From: Lewinellaceae bacterium | GTDB taxonomy: Bacteria; Bacteroidota; Bacteroidia; Chitinophagales; Saprospiraceae | Direction: 5' to 3' | DNA: 64,000 nucleotides | Assembly: GCA_020636255.1 (NCBI GenBank) | Contig: JACJYE010000001.1 | Coordinates: forward strand, 310,001 to 374,000 | In this document: positions 51,441-60,445 of the stretch, piece by piece | How the letters are laid out: each line of letters opens with the position of its first letter | Numbering within the stretch: the stretch's first letter is position 1 | Notes under the pieces: model-generated | Told to the model about the DNA's origin: nothing | Seen by the model: only the letters and a program-made list of their open reading frames with translations | Database searches by the model: none | Made by a program: the position numbers and the translations under genes

Positions 51441-53666
51441 ATGCAATCAAACCTGAACAAGAAGATTGAATACGCAATGAGCTGGCTCCAGGGTTTTAAA
51501 CGCCGGGAGCTGGCCCTTTTGTCAATGGTCATTTTAGCCCCCTGCCTGTTATGGTTGCTATCGATCCCAAAATTTATAGAACAGCGTGAAATAGAAAGCC
51601 GGAAGGCCAGGTTCGCTTCATCTTCGGCAGTGTTTAAATTTAAGAAACTAGAACTTAATAAGGGTACCTTCCTGCTATCGGTGGCAGAAGGGCAGATCAC
51701 TATCCCTGCTGCGGAGAAGAAGCTCATTCAGAAATGGGGCGATACGTTGGTTACCGTTATGTCCGGCTTTGATTCGGACATTCGCATTGTGATGCCTGAG
51801 TCTTATGAAGTTACGGACGATGACCGTAACCCTGTGGATTTCAACTCCAACTCGATTGCCAAGAACGGAGTATTGAACATTCACCCGGTAGAGGGAGATA
51901 CCTTAGTGATCGAAAACGCAATATACAACCCTGTTCACCCTGCGGCCAGAGACGTGCGGCTCAACCTTTTCTCTTACGGGCTAATGGCCTTCATCACTTC
52001 CTTTATGGCCGCGCTTTTCCTGGCATTGTATTTTCAGTCCATTCACAAAAGGGAAAGAGACCCTGCTTACCTCGCGCTTTTCGTTGCTATGATCTGCTGG
52101 ACCTTGCAGATCATAGTAAGAATGAGTGTCCGGGAAACCCAAACTATTTTCTTGCTCAAGGAGTATCCAATACAGGAAGCCCTGCTGTACAGCCTGTCTA
52201 TATGCAATTCCATCGCCTTCATCATACAACTCAGGTATATCCAGTATGAAACGGGTACGATCACGAAAGGCATACTAAAAAGAGTCCGGGAGATCGACAT
52301 CTCCAAGCTCATCGTTATCGGTTTGTTCTTTATCTTACTCACACTGGTGTCGTCGGTTTTCGAAGACTTCAAAATCAGCGAGGTTGAAATTACCATTGTC
52401 GGGCTAACAGACGGTATCTCGTCTATCGCCACTTTTCTGTTGATCTACTTTGGCGTCAGCCTGGCGTTCAGCCAGCGGGGACTGGCAATACTTAATGTCC
52501 TGATCGCCCTCACCTTTTTCCTGTCGATCATCAGCGAAATGGAAAAATTCGCGCCTGAACTGACCAATACTTTTATCGAGAAGGCCATCCGTGCCTTTTC
52601 ATTAGATGTGGACAAGGTGTTTTACGACGATTTGCTACACAAGATCCTCAACTATATTCTCAAGCTCAACCTCATTATCATCTTCTTCGCGCTCTCCGTG
52701 AGCCACCGGATATTCCTGAACCTGAGCCTGGAAGAAGAAAAGCTGGAGGTGGAAAAAAGCGTAGAACGGCTCAAAATGGAAACGCAGGGCCTGGAGAAAA
52801 AGGTAGCGGAACTGGAACAAGACAGAGAAGAGCTGAAAAAGAAACAATCGCAACTGGAAAAAGAGATAGAACTATTGATACGCCCCAAATCTCCGATCCA
52901 GCAATACCTCGACGAGATCGAATCATTCTACAGCGAAAATGCAGACGACATTGAAGGGCGCCTGGAGCGGATCAATGCATTCGTTCATGACTATACGGAC
53001 TCAGGGAAGGCCATACGGGAAACATTTTATGGGTATTTGGGGGAGAAACTCCTTGGGTTTGGCGAAAAGGAGCAATTTCTGGGCCTTTTCAACCGGGAGG
53101 AGCACAGCGTAAAGATCAACCAGTTCACCAAAGACATTTCGAATAAAAAACTTACCCACCTCGTAATTGTCGTACTGGCCTGGGCTGTAACACGGCAAGG
53201 TGAATATTATGATACCAACCTGGATAAGGAAGTCTTTGCAGGCCTTATCTCCAATAAGTGGAACGACTTCAGCCAGCAGCAAATGAATTTCGAACTCCAG
53301 GACTGGAAAGATTTCAAGGAACTGCTCGAGGCCTTATTTGAAATGTTCACGAAGCTCTTTTTTGTGAAGGACAGGAACCTGGAAAGGAGCAACCTAAGCT
53401 GGTCTCCATTAGACAGCGATAACGGGGCTACCCCGATAGATATTAAAAGAGGCTATTTGAAAATCGCACTGGATTTTGACGGAAGCGTTCTGGTACAAAG
53501 GGTCCTTGACGTTGTTGAGAACGGCGATTCCACACGAGCTGTCCGACACTTCAAGAACAGGTTTTCCATGCCTGTGCGAAACGCCAGAAGAACGGTTCCT
53601 CCCGGGCAATTCGGCCTCATTTCTGCTGATGAAAAAACTTTGCTCGAGTTCAAAATCCACGCTTGA
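51441..53666 (+). CDS. Eight-TM sensor-like protein with coiled coil, no kinase domain
   Basis: A 741-aa protein. One N-terminal membrane helix (residues 24-41), an extracytoplasmic domain (about 46-170), a block of seven helices (about 174-199, 210-228, 245-264, 288-306, 323-343, 347-364, 402-420), a long coiled coil (428-480; EEKLEVEKSVERLKMETQGLEKK start) and a soluble C-terminal domain (485-741). The first two-thirds resemble 7TMR-DISM sensors, which normally end in a histidine kinase, cyclase or GGDEF domain. Here no H box, N box or cyclase motif is present, and the C-terminal domain (DWKDFKELLEALFEMFTKLFF; KNRFSMPVRNARRTVPPGQ) is one I do not know. Its stop overlaps the start of the receiver-domain gene. 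Confidence 0.7.
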   Translation: MQSNLNKKIEYAMSWLQGFKRRELALLSMVILAPCLLWLLSIPKFIEQREIESRKARFASSSAVFKFKKLELNKGTFLLSVAEGQITIPAAEKKLIQKWGDTLVTVMSGFDSDIRIVMPESYEVTDDDRNPVDFNSNSIAKNGVLNIHPVEGDTLVIENAIYNPVHPAARDVRLNLFSYGLMAFITSFMAALFLALYFQSIHKRERDPAYLALFVAMICWTLQIIVRMSVRETQTIFLLKEYPIQEALLYSLSICNSIAFIIQLRYIQYETGTITKGILKRVREIDISKLIVIGLFFILLTLVSSVFEDFKISEVEITIVGLTDGISSIATFLLIYFGVSLAFSQRGLAILNVLIALTFFLSIISEMEKFAPELTNTFIEKAIRAFSLDVDKVFYDDLLHKILNYILKLNLIIIFFALSVSHRIFLNLSLEEEKLEVEKSVERLKMETQGLEKKVAELEQDREELKKKQSQLEKEIELLIRPKSPIQQYLDEIESFYSENADDIEGRLERINAFVHDYTDSGKAIRETFYGYLGEKLLGFGEKEQFLGLFNREEHSVKINQFTKDISNKKLTHLVIVVLAWAVTRQGEYYDTNLDKEVFAGLISNKWNDFSQQQMNFELQDWKDFKELLEALFEMFTKLFFVKDRNLERSNLSWSPLDSDNGATPIDIKRGYLKIALDFDGSVLVQRVLDVVENGDSTRAVRHFKNRFSMPVRNARRTVPPGQFGLISADEKTLLEFKIHA

Positions 53667-56344
53667 TGACTAATATCCTGATCATTACCAATAGCGATGA
53701 AAAAACGGCCGCCAGCCTGTGCGCGGCCTTTACCGGATATATCCATAACACCGGGAGAAAAGCGAGGGTTCTCTGGTCTAACGGCCTGGAAGCAGCATTC
53801 GCTGAATATACCCATGACGGGTTCAGGGAAACGGGAGGAGTGCTGTCGGATATGGAATTCCTGTTCACGTTCCGGCATGGTAGCAACCACGTCGATGAAA
53901 GGATAAAACCACTGATCCGGGCCAAAGAGAAATACGTATTCGGAGGCGCAGGTTATGGCTACATTATGGACCCTTATTTTGAAGCTTATGGAGGCGGTAT
54001 CCCTCTTATACGCCGCATCAATGAAGCTTCGCCAGTGGAGGAGTGGGAAGTGGAAGAACTCTTCAGGCATGCCGAAAGGAAGGATGCGCGCCAACATTCC
54101 GGGATACTGTATTACGAAGCCTACGAAAAGCGGTTGAAAGATCAGTATGCGGTACTTGCCAATGGCCCGATCCAGGGCATTTTGGGCTCCAGAGAATTTT
54201 GGAATGGCCCGGCCGGAAAAAAGGCGCTGGTTATCTGGAACGATTCCATAACGGCATTACCTGCCGGGCAATCGGGCCAATGCGATCTGCTTACGCCTGA
54301 AACCCTGTCCTATATCGGGGAGAATATCAGCTTTGAGGCGCAGGTAGATACCGAAAGTTATTTCGCGATCATCATTTGCGCTGAATTGAACCTGAAAATG
54401 AAGAAATGGAAGGAGGGCACAGGCGCCTCTGCGCCGCTTCAGGCCGGGGTAGGGCTGCAAGTCGCCCGCGACCTGCGGTTGCTGCGGTACAGGCAGCCCA
54501 TCATCATCTGTTCGCTCCAAACGGAAAAAGATGTGCGCAGCCGCGACCCTTATGATATCCTGGCGACGCCAGGGCATTATTTCTTCTCTCTGGGGAAAAA
54601 GCAATATGATATTTCTCTGCCGGAAACGGCCAGGGCCCTTTTTGAATTTACGCTGGAAGACATCATTGAATTCCAGCTGACGCAGGGGAAATTCAGAGAG
54701 GCCTTCCACAAAATGGAAGGGGATGTAGCGCTGGCTTCAGGAGCAGAGGTATTGACGAATATTGTGGAAACAGGCTTTGAAACCTTAAAGCGTTTCTTTG
54801 CAAGCCAGTATATAAAAAACTTCGCCAAGGTAGAAGCCATCAAGGCTGATATATTGGAAAATATCATTGCCATTGCCGCTGGCCGCGACGGCTCTGCGAA
54901 AAAACAGGAGTGTGTCAGAGGCAGAAAGGAGGCCCTGCGTAAGCTGCTGGCGCCCAAGGACAGCCCAGGCCTGTCCGAAACGCCTAAGGGGTGGGATAGC
55001 GTGATCTATATTGAAGACCATTACGTGCAACAGGAAACAGTAAAGGGCTATTTCCTAAAAGCAGGCATCGATTGTATTGCCGTAACCTCTGGCACGGAGG
55101 CAATCGCGCTACTGAGAAAATTGGAGCGTGAACAGGAGCAGCTGGAAGGCGGCAGGACGCTGCCACCGGTTATTATTACTGACTGGAGGTTACTATCACC
55201 CAATGGAGACTGGCAAGAACAACAGGGCCTGGATATAATCTATGAGATCGCTACAACCCCTGGGATCTTTTCCCGCCCACTATCCTTTTTTATGCTTACA
55301 GACAAGGTCGGCGGCATTCTGGATATGGCTAAAAGATCGTTCCCTTTCCAGGTCAGATGGTACGCCAAACGGGATGTCAACAGAAGCGAAGCCGATGCCG
55401 TGGAGTTTGTGAACGATGTGATCAGGCAAGGGAACAGGATGTGGGACAGTTGGGCCGGCCTACCTTCCGAACGGTGGAATTCGCCCTTATACAGCGTAGA
55501 TGCACAGACTGGGAAGCCTAAGAACGTTACTTTTCACTATTCTTTGAAAACGTATTTTCGCCAGTACCTGATCCAGCATAACTATAGGCAGCAAAGGGCT
55601 ATCATAAATGCCAGCGCTATAGAATTATTAACAAATGCAAGGCTGGTTCACCACGGAATATTGGATGAGATCCCTGAAGAATTCCGCCCCGTATTCCTAA
55701 GCAAATTGACGAATAGGTCAGCAGATGAGGACCTGGACAAGTTCTATCCCAAGCTGGTAGGAAGAAGAGTGTTTATAGCTCTGTCTCAGGATGGGTACAA
55801 TAAAAAAGAGGTGTTTTCGCTGCTGTTCAAAGGATGCAGTTATAAAACCCTGAAACATGAATTGGAGATCACCCAGCCCGATGGCGGCGCCCAGAATGCC
55901 ATCAAAACCAAGCTGGCCAATTTCAGGACTTTTGCCGCCAACCACCTGGCTATTGTAGATGGCAATTCTGTTATGCTGCAGGAGGAAAGAACGTGGCTGT
56001 ACGAACTAAAAAAGCAGCAGGAGAACAGCGAACGCAGGATAGCGGCTTTGTTTAAAGCCCTACAGGAGGGCCTTTTTAAGATAGTAAAAACGAGCGATCC
56101 AGCAGCGATGATCATGCAAAGGGCAAGGTTCGCAGGCCTGTTCCTGCCGGTAGCCCTTAACCAGGGCAAATCGTTTTTGGAAACCGTCTCCAGCCTGACG
56201 GATTTGAAAGAATTTTCGGATGCCAAGCCGTTGTGGCAAAATGTGGTGCATGAGATCGGGAAGAACAAGGTGCTGTCCTGTTTTTTGGTAAACGATTATT
56301 ACAACCTTGTAAGATATTGCCAGGAGAATGTTGAGGAGGATTGA
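53666..56344 (+). CDS. Large receiver-domain protein paired with the eight-TM sensor
   Basis: An 892-aa cytoplasmic protein. The ATG at 53666 shares one base with the upstream TGA (TGATG), so the pair is translationally coupled. Residues about 445-590 are a receiver domain with all key residues: E450/D451 (YIEDHY), phospho-acceptor D506 (IITDWRL), T545 (FMLTDK) and K568 (WYAKRD). Before it is a region with a second, degenerate receiver-like half (about 230-320; YFAIIICAELNLKMKK) lacking the acceptor aspartate, and an unknown N-terminal domain. After it is about 300 residues with a possible HTH (about 735-800; GYNKKEVFSLLFKGCSYKTLKHEL). No kinase is adjacent. The function is unknown; see findings. 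Confidence 0.72.
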   Translation: MTNILIITNSDEKTAASLCAAFTGYIHNTGRKARVLWSNGLEAAFAEYTHDGFRETGGVLSDMEFLFTFRHGSNHVDERIKPLIRAKEKYVFGGAGYGYIMDPYFEAYGGGIPLIRRINEASPVEEWEVEELFRHAERKDARQHSGILYYEAYEKRLKDQYAVLANGPIQGILGSREFWNGPAGKKALVIWNDSITALPAGQSGQCDLLTPETLSYIGENISFEAQVDTESYFAIIICAELNLKMKKWKEGTGASAPLQAGVGLQVARDLRLLRYRQPIIICSLQTEKDVRSRDPYDILATPGHYFFSLGKKQYDISLPETARALFEFTLEDIIEFQLTQGKFREAFHKMEGDVALASGAEVLTNIVETGFETLKRFFASQYIKNFAKVEAIKADILENIIAIAAGRDGSAKKQECVRGRKEALRKLLAPKDSPGLSETPKGWDSVIYIEDHYVQQETVKGYFLKAGIDCIAVTSGTEAIALLRKLEREQEQLEGGRTLPPVIITDWRLLSPNGDWQEQQGLDIIYEIATTPGIFSRPLSFFMLTDKVGGILDMAKRSFPFQVRWYAKRDVNRSEADAVEFVNDVIRQGNRMWDSWAGLPSERWNSPLYSVDAQTGKPKNVTFHYSLKTYFRQYLIQHNYRQQRAIINASAIELLTNARLVHHGILDEIPEEFRPVFLSKLTNRSADEDLDKFYPKLVGRRVFIALSQDGYNKKEVFSLLFKGCSYKTLKHELEITQPDGGAQNAIKTKLANFRTFAANHLAIVDGNSVMLQEERTWLYELKKQQENSERRIAALFKALQEGLFKIVKTSDPAAMIMQRARFAGLFLPVALNQGKSFLETVSSLTDLKEFSDAKPLWQNVVHEIGKNKVLSCFLVNDYYNLVRYCQENVEED

Positions 56345-56352
56345 CAAATTGG

Positions 56353-56376
56353 GGAGCGGGCATGGCAGCCCGCTCC
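56353..56376. terminator. Hairpin between convergent genes
   Basis: GGAGCGGGC and GCCCGCTCC form a perfect 9-bp stem with a 6-base loop, between the receiver gene stop and the minus-strand gene stop. There is no T run. Confidence 0.55.
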
Positions 56377-56382
56377 GGCCGA

Positions 56383-58194
56383 TCAACGCAAGGGGCGACA
56401 AATCCAGGTAGCTCCGAGCTCGCCCTGATTTGAACGCCATTTTGCCTGCAGTGCGCAAATGAAGGCCGCTGGCCTGGCCTTTATCGCTTCTGCAGTTTTT
56501 TCCGACATGGGGCTGTTTAGTGTAAAATCCAGCCTGAGGTGTCCTGTGCCATCTGGAGTGAGCTGTTTCCTGGCAATGGGGTGGCCGTCGAGCAATAATG
56601 TGATCTCAGCACCTGACAACTGAGCAATGGAATACGCCTGCTGCCCGGTGTTTTGCAGTGCAGCTTCGATCGTTTCAGGATAAATGGGCATAAAAAACTC
56701 GATATACCCCCTGAGCTGGCCTTCTGACATCCGCAGCTCGACTTTGGGGTTCCCTCCCGGAGTGGCGGCAACTTTGAGGCTGTTAGGCGCAAGGATGAGC
56801 TTTTCTTCCATGGCCAGCACATAGGCCTCGGCCACGATGCTGGCCTTGTCGAGCGGTGGTGCTCCGGAATACCGCCAGGTATCGTTCAGGCTTTGCCGGA
56901 GGTCAATAAAAATGACATCGCCCGTAAACGCACCGGCATAAGAGGCCCATCGGGAGATGAATGGGGCCGAAAGCCAGGGAGAACTGGCAACAAAGCGGTA
57001 TTGAATGCCTGCTGCGCCGCCAAAACCGCTCATGAACAAGGTATCAACAGCATACGCTTCGCCGGCATGTGCTTTCATCCTGAGCTTTATCCTGCCGAAA
57101 TGTTCCAGCCCGAATTGGTCGGCCAGCCTGAATTCCACCAACACGGAGTCGAACAGCATCTCCGGAGCGACATACCGATCGTCGGGGCGATTATCGGTGG
57201 CGATGTCGATCCTTGTAAGCGGGGCGGCCATGCGTGATTTAACGTATAGCTTCAGCGCTGCCTTTAAATCGTACAGTGCTTCCCAGTTGATATCGCTTAT
57301 TTCATTGGGCTCTTCGCTCAGTTCCACCGGAAGTTTTGGCAGCAGGGCAGGAAGCCGGCCCGCTGCAGGAATGGTGTCTTTTACCGTCACGCTAGCCCAT
57401 GCCCCTTTTTTTCGGGAATAATAGCGGAAGCTGTTCAATATCACGGGGTGCTCTGTTGGGTTGGAAAAAACCACTTGCCACCCCCCTTCTACGAGCTCTG
57501 CCTGATGCTCCAGAGGAGAGCTGGCCTCGTCGAACCCGAACGAGAGGAAAAGCGGAACGTAGCGGCCGTCGGCATACTCTACCCTGCCTACCCGGTGAGC
57601 CCTCTTCTGCATAAGGCTTTCCAGCAAAACAGTAGCATCGTAATGGTTGAGTTGTAACTGTATGGGAAAAGGCTTGTCGAGGGTAATCTTTTTCTGTTTA
57701 AAAGCTTCGGCATTGGGCCAGTCGGCCAGGCCGAAAAGTTCATCGAAAGCTATATTGGCCACTTGTATGCCGGCGGGCCTGAGGCTTACGAGCTTGTAGC
57801 TTTCCAAAGGCTTGAAAGGGTCGATCAAGGTTCTGCCCATTTCCACCAGCGCTTTTTTTAGTTCATCTTCAAACGCCTTTGTGTAAACGGGATTGACAAC
57901 CATACTTACAGCGACTGCGCCGGGCTTTCTTTCGTCTTCACCGGAGGGTTGTATTTCCATGGAAAAAGACAGGCGCGAACGGCCGGCTTCCTTTCTTCGC
58001 TCGATGTACAGCAGGCCGGGCTCGTACCAGAATTCGGTTCTGGGTTTTTCAAAGCTTGGATACAATACGGTTCTAACACCATTGATCGCAATTTCGATGC
58101 TTTGGCTTTCGTCGTAAAGCGGTAGTTGGGAAAAAAGCGCTCCCGGGGTTGTAAAAAGCAACAGGAGAAGGCATCCTAAGAACGAAGTTTTCAT
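56383..58194 (-). CDS. Exported protein of unknown function, paralogue of 58475-60340
   Basis: A 603-aa protein with a signal peptide (MKTSFLGCLLLLLFTTPGALFSQ). No known domain is seen. The mature part is predicted beta-rich with many W and Y. It shares with the gene at 58475 a central motif of the form [FI]P[IV]-[LF]-L--[DY]DA--LLESL (here FPIQLQLNHYDATVLLESL) and a similar overall order, so the two are diverged paralogues. It probably acts in the periplasm or outer membrane. It is separated from its paralogue only by the 58.2-kb repeat element, and may have shared its transcript before the element arrived. Confidence 0.7.
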   Translation of the reverse strand: MKTSFLGCLLLLLFTTPGALFSQLPLYDESQSIEIAINGVRTVLYPSFEKPRTEFWYEPGLLYIERRKEAGRSRLSFSMEIQPSGEDERKPGAVAVSMVVNPVYTKAFEDELKKALVEMGRTLIDPFKPLESYKLVSLRPAGIQVANIAFDELFGLADWPNAEAFKQKKITLDKPFPIQLQLNHYDATVLLESLMQKRAHRVGRVEYADGRYVPLFLSFGFDEASSPLEHQAELVEGGWQVVFSNPTEHPVILNSFRYYSRKKGAWASVTVKDTIPAAGRLPALLPKLPVELSEEPNEISDINWEALYDLKAALKLYVKSRMAAPLTRIDIATDNRPDDRYVAPEMLFDSVLVEFRLADQFGLEHFGRIKLRMKAHAGEAYAVDTLFMSGFGGAAGIQYRFVASSPWLSAPFISRWASYAGAFTGDVIFIDLRQSLNDTWRYSGAPPLDKASIVAEAYVLAMEEKLILAPNSLKVAATPGGNPKVELRMSEGQLRGYIEFFMPIYPETIEAALQNTGQQAYSIAQLSGAEITLLLDGHPIARKQLTPDGTGHLRLDFTLNSPMSEKTAEAIKARPAAFICALQAKWRSNQGELGATWICRPLR

Positions 58195-58207
58195 AGCTGT
58201 TTATTTG

Positions 58208-58465
58208 TGCCGTATAGCCAGATGCTGTAGTGCCGCGGGTAAAAAAGGTATCAAAGCCGTTCGCGAGGGACTCCGTCCCGATGCGGAAAAACAAGCCAGT
58301 CTCTGACTGGCGGGATTCGCGTCGGCCGTTTATTATTTGCAGGACAGGCAGCGTATACGCAAGTCGAAGACTTGCACATTAGGCCGTTTCGGGACTATAG
58401 TCCCTCACGAACGATCTCTCTATAGATTCTTGAACCGCGGCACTAGAGCATCCGGCTATACCGCC
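58208..58465. mobile_element. MITE-like element with terminal inverted repeats and four internal hairpins
   Basis: The ends pair as TAGCCAGATGCTGTAGTGCC and, on the other strand, TAGCCGGATGCTCTAGTGCC, then CGCGG on both: 22 of 24. Inside are GGGACTCCGTCCC (58267-58279), CCAGTCTCTGACTGG (58296-58310), GCAAGTCGAAGACTTGC (58359-58375) and GGGACTATAGTCCC (58391-58404), each a separate hairpin or palindrome. No transposase is present. It fills the gap between the two paralogues and ends 10 bp from a stop codon. Confidence 0.75.
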
Positions 58466-58474
58466 GGATTTGTA

Positions 58475-60340
58475 TTATCTGTTGATAGCCGCGCCCAGTT
58501 CCAGAAGGCCGGGAATGTCGGATTCCAAAATATCTACCCGGCCCGGTGGGGGCCCTATGTCTTTCCTGTTCGACCGGGTTACATATCCATCCGAGGTGCG
58601 ATAGGCCGCCTGGATTTCTATAGCCAGCCCGCCACTTTGGCGTGGATCGTAGAAATAGCTGGAAACAGGGTGCTCCGGGGAAAGGTTGGCCTTGGCCGCC
58701 GGGCCGGTTTCGCCATCGGGGTAAATAAGGAGCGAGAGGCTCGACAGGTTTGGAAAGGCCTCGAACAAGCGGGCCGGCGCCTGCAGTTCGAAGGACGTAT
58801 ACCCCAGGAATTCGGACAAGCTGACGGAAGGGATGTCGAACGCCCAATTGGAATGTTCGAATTTGAGGCCTTCGATGGTAAAATTGGCTGTTCTACCCGT
58901 ATAACGGAAGTTGAAAGTGATTTCTGACACAGCCTGCCCGTAAGGAGCGCCGGATGAAGCATCCCGGGCCATATTCAGCTGCAATGGCGCCCAGGTTTGA
59001 TAAACGCCCCGCTGGAAAGCATTGAACTCGGCCACCCTCCGTTCCGTATCCCCGTTTTCTGTTTTTATCGTAAACGCCAGCTCCGCGTTCCCGAACAAGC
59101 CATCAAGCATGACTTCCGGTGGGAAAGGCAGGACAGCGAAAGTATTATACGTAAAATAGCTCTTATTGAAATCGGCCAGCACGATATTGGCTGGCCCCAG
59201 GCCCACGAATTCGGCATTGGCATGGACAGGCAATGATTGGGTGCCTTCATATTGATAGCTAAAAGAGGCCTTTTTATCGATAAACTGCTTGATGTCCACT
59301 CTGGCATAGGAAGTGCCCAGGCTTCCCCAGCCAAAAAAGCTTTTTCCTTTTACATCCGCTGCTTCAGCCCTTGCTTTTGGGATATCGAGCTTGATAGCGT
59401 GCATCCGCTCGAGGACGAATTTCTCCAGCCATTTGTCGGCCAGCCCGTTTAAAAAATCAGCAGAGGCCTGGCTATAGCCCTCGTCGGTGATCCTGATCTT
59501 CAGGTTGCCGCTTTCCACGAGCTTTTCTCTTATTTTCCGGATATCGGTGCTGAAAGCCCAGAAGAAAAAGCCGCCGCTTGCCTTAAAATGGCTCTCCACA
59601 AATTCGTACACGCGCTTTTCGTTGCATGTAACTTCTACCTTTGAAGGGGGGAATTTAATCCGCGTTTCCGCCGAAAACCTGACGTCAAAAGCTGCCGTAA
59701 AGGCATCCATGGAACGGGCATTGCGCAACGTTTCCAACATAAAGAGGGCATCCAGCTCCGAAAGCCTGAACCGGACAGGAATGACCCCTCCGAATTCTGA
59801 CGATACAGGGCCGCCGCTGGTCATTGCCTGATACTGGGCCTGTAGGCCTTCCGATACGCCGCCAAAAGCGGCTGCAGGCCCTTCGGCGCCTGGCACATAA
59901 TACAGCGTTACGGCTGCCGACCCCGGCACCAGGGGCACCTGGGTAAGCCGGTAGCTGGCGTATTGAGGATATTGCTGCTTCAGGCACGCTTTCAAGGCAT
60001 CCAGGCCCTTTGTCGGCCCCTGCACCTCCAGGATAGCGTCCACATACCCCCCGCACAGCTTTCCTGAATAAGAATCCTGCAGCGCCTGGCTAATGCTCAC
60101 TTCTTTAATACCCCGGTAGATGTAGGCATTGAACATAGGTTTGCCCTGAAGCTTTTTTAAGGCCAGGCGCGCAGGCATGAAGTACAATACCTTATCGCCT
60201 TCCGAATCGCCGTAAAGGGTTACCTGGTCGCCGGAAGGCAATGCCACGGTTACCATCGGCTTTAGAGAAGGTGTGCCGGCTATTGCCTGGACAGAGAACA
60301 GCCAATACGCTATCAGCGCAGTAATCATTCCTTTTTTCAT
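58475..60340 (-). CDS. Exported protein of unknown function, paralogue of 56383-58194
   Basis: A 621-aa protein with a signal peptide (MKKGMITALIAYWLFSVQAIAG). It shares IPVRFRLSELDALFMLETL with the paralogue's FPIQLQLNHYDATVLLESL and a similar beta-rich order, but is diverged elsewhere. The close, YRTSDGYVTRSNRKDIGPPP, is unlike the paralogue's. No catalytic motif is recognised. A 24-base stretch of its coding region (59252-59275, encoding KASFSYQ) recurs exactly in its own leader at 60376-60399, in the same direction. It is 105 bp from the LPP20-like gene upstream and could be in one operon with it. Confidence 0.7.
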   Translation of the reverse strand: MKKGMITALIAYWLFSVQAIAGTPSLKPMVTVALPSGDQVTLYGDSEGDKVLYFMPARLALKKLQGKPMFNAYIYRGIKEVSISQALQDSYSGKLCGGYVDAILEVQGPTKGLDALKACLKQQYPQYASYRLTQVPLVPGSAAVTLYYVPGAEGPAAAFGGVSEGLQAQYQAMTSGGPVSSEFGGVIPVRFRLSELDALFMLETLRNARSMDAFTAAFDVRFSAETRIKFPPSKVEVTCNEKRVYEFVESHFKASGGFFFWAFSTDIRKIREKLVESGNLKIRITDEGYSQASADFLNGLADKWLEKFVLERMHAIKLDIPKARAEAADVKGKSFFGWGSLGTSYARVDIKQFIDKKASFSYQYEGTQSLPVHANAEFVGLGPANIVLADFNKSYFTYNTFAVLPFPPEVMLDGLFGNAELAFTIKTENGDTERRVAEFNAFQRGVYQTWAPLQLNMARDASSGAPYGQAVSEITFNFRYTGRTANFTIEGLKFEHSNWAFDIPSVSLSEFLGYTSFELQAPARLFEAFPNLSSLSLLIYPDGETGPAAKANLSPEHPVSSYFYDPRQSGGLAIEIQAAYRTSDGYVTRSNRKDIGPPPGRVDILESDIPGLLELGAAINR

Positions 60341-60352
60341 GATGTGTTGTAT

Positions 60353-60429
60353 TAGAGCTTATTTGGAGGCCGGATTTGATAGCTAAAAGAGGCCTTTTTT
60401 AGCTCAAAGGCTGGCCTTCAAACAAGCTT
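60353..60429. repeat. Dispersed repeat: half copy and full copy inverted to each other, with a 24-bp copied segment between
   Basis: 60353-60371 (TAGAGCTTATTTGGAGGCC) is the inverted second half of the repeat; 60401-60429 is a full copy, 28 of 29 identical to 26952-26980. Between them lies 60376-60399, an exact copy of 59252-59275 inside the adjacent gene. Confidence 0.75.
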
Positions 60430-60445
60430 TAGGTGAAATAGAGGG

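Noticed and set aside
51441..53666. Histidine kinase identity for the eight-TM sensor
   Set aside because: No H box, N box or G boxes can be found after the coiled coil.
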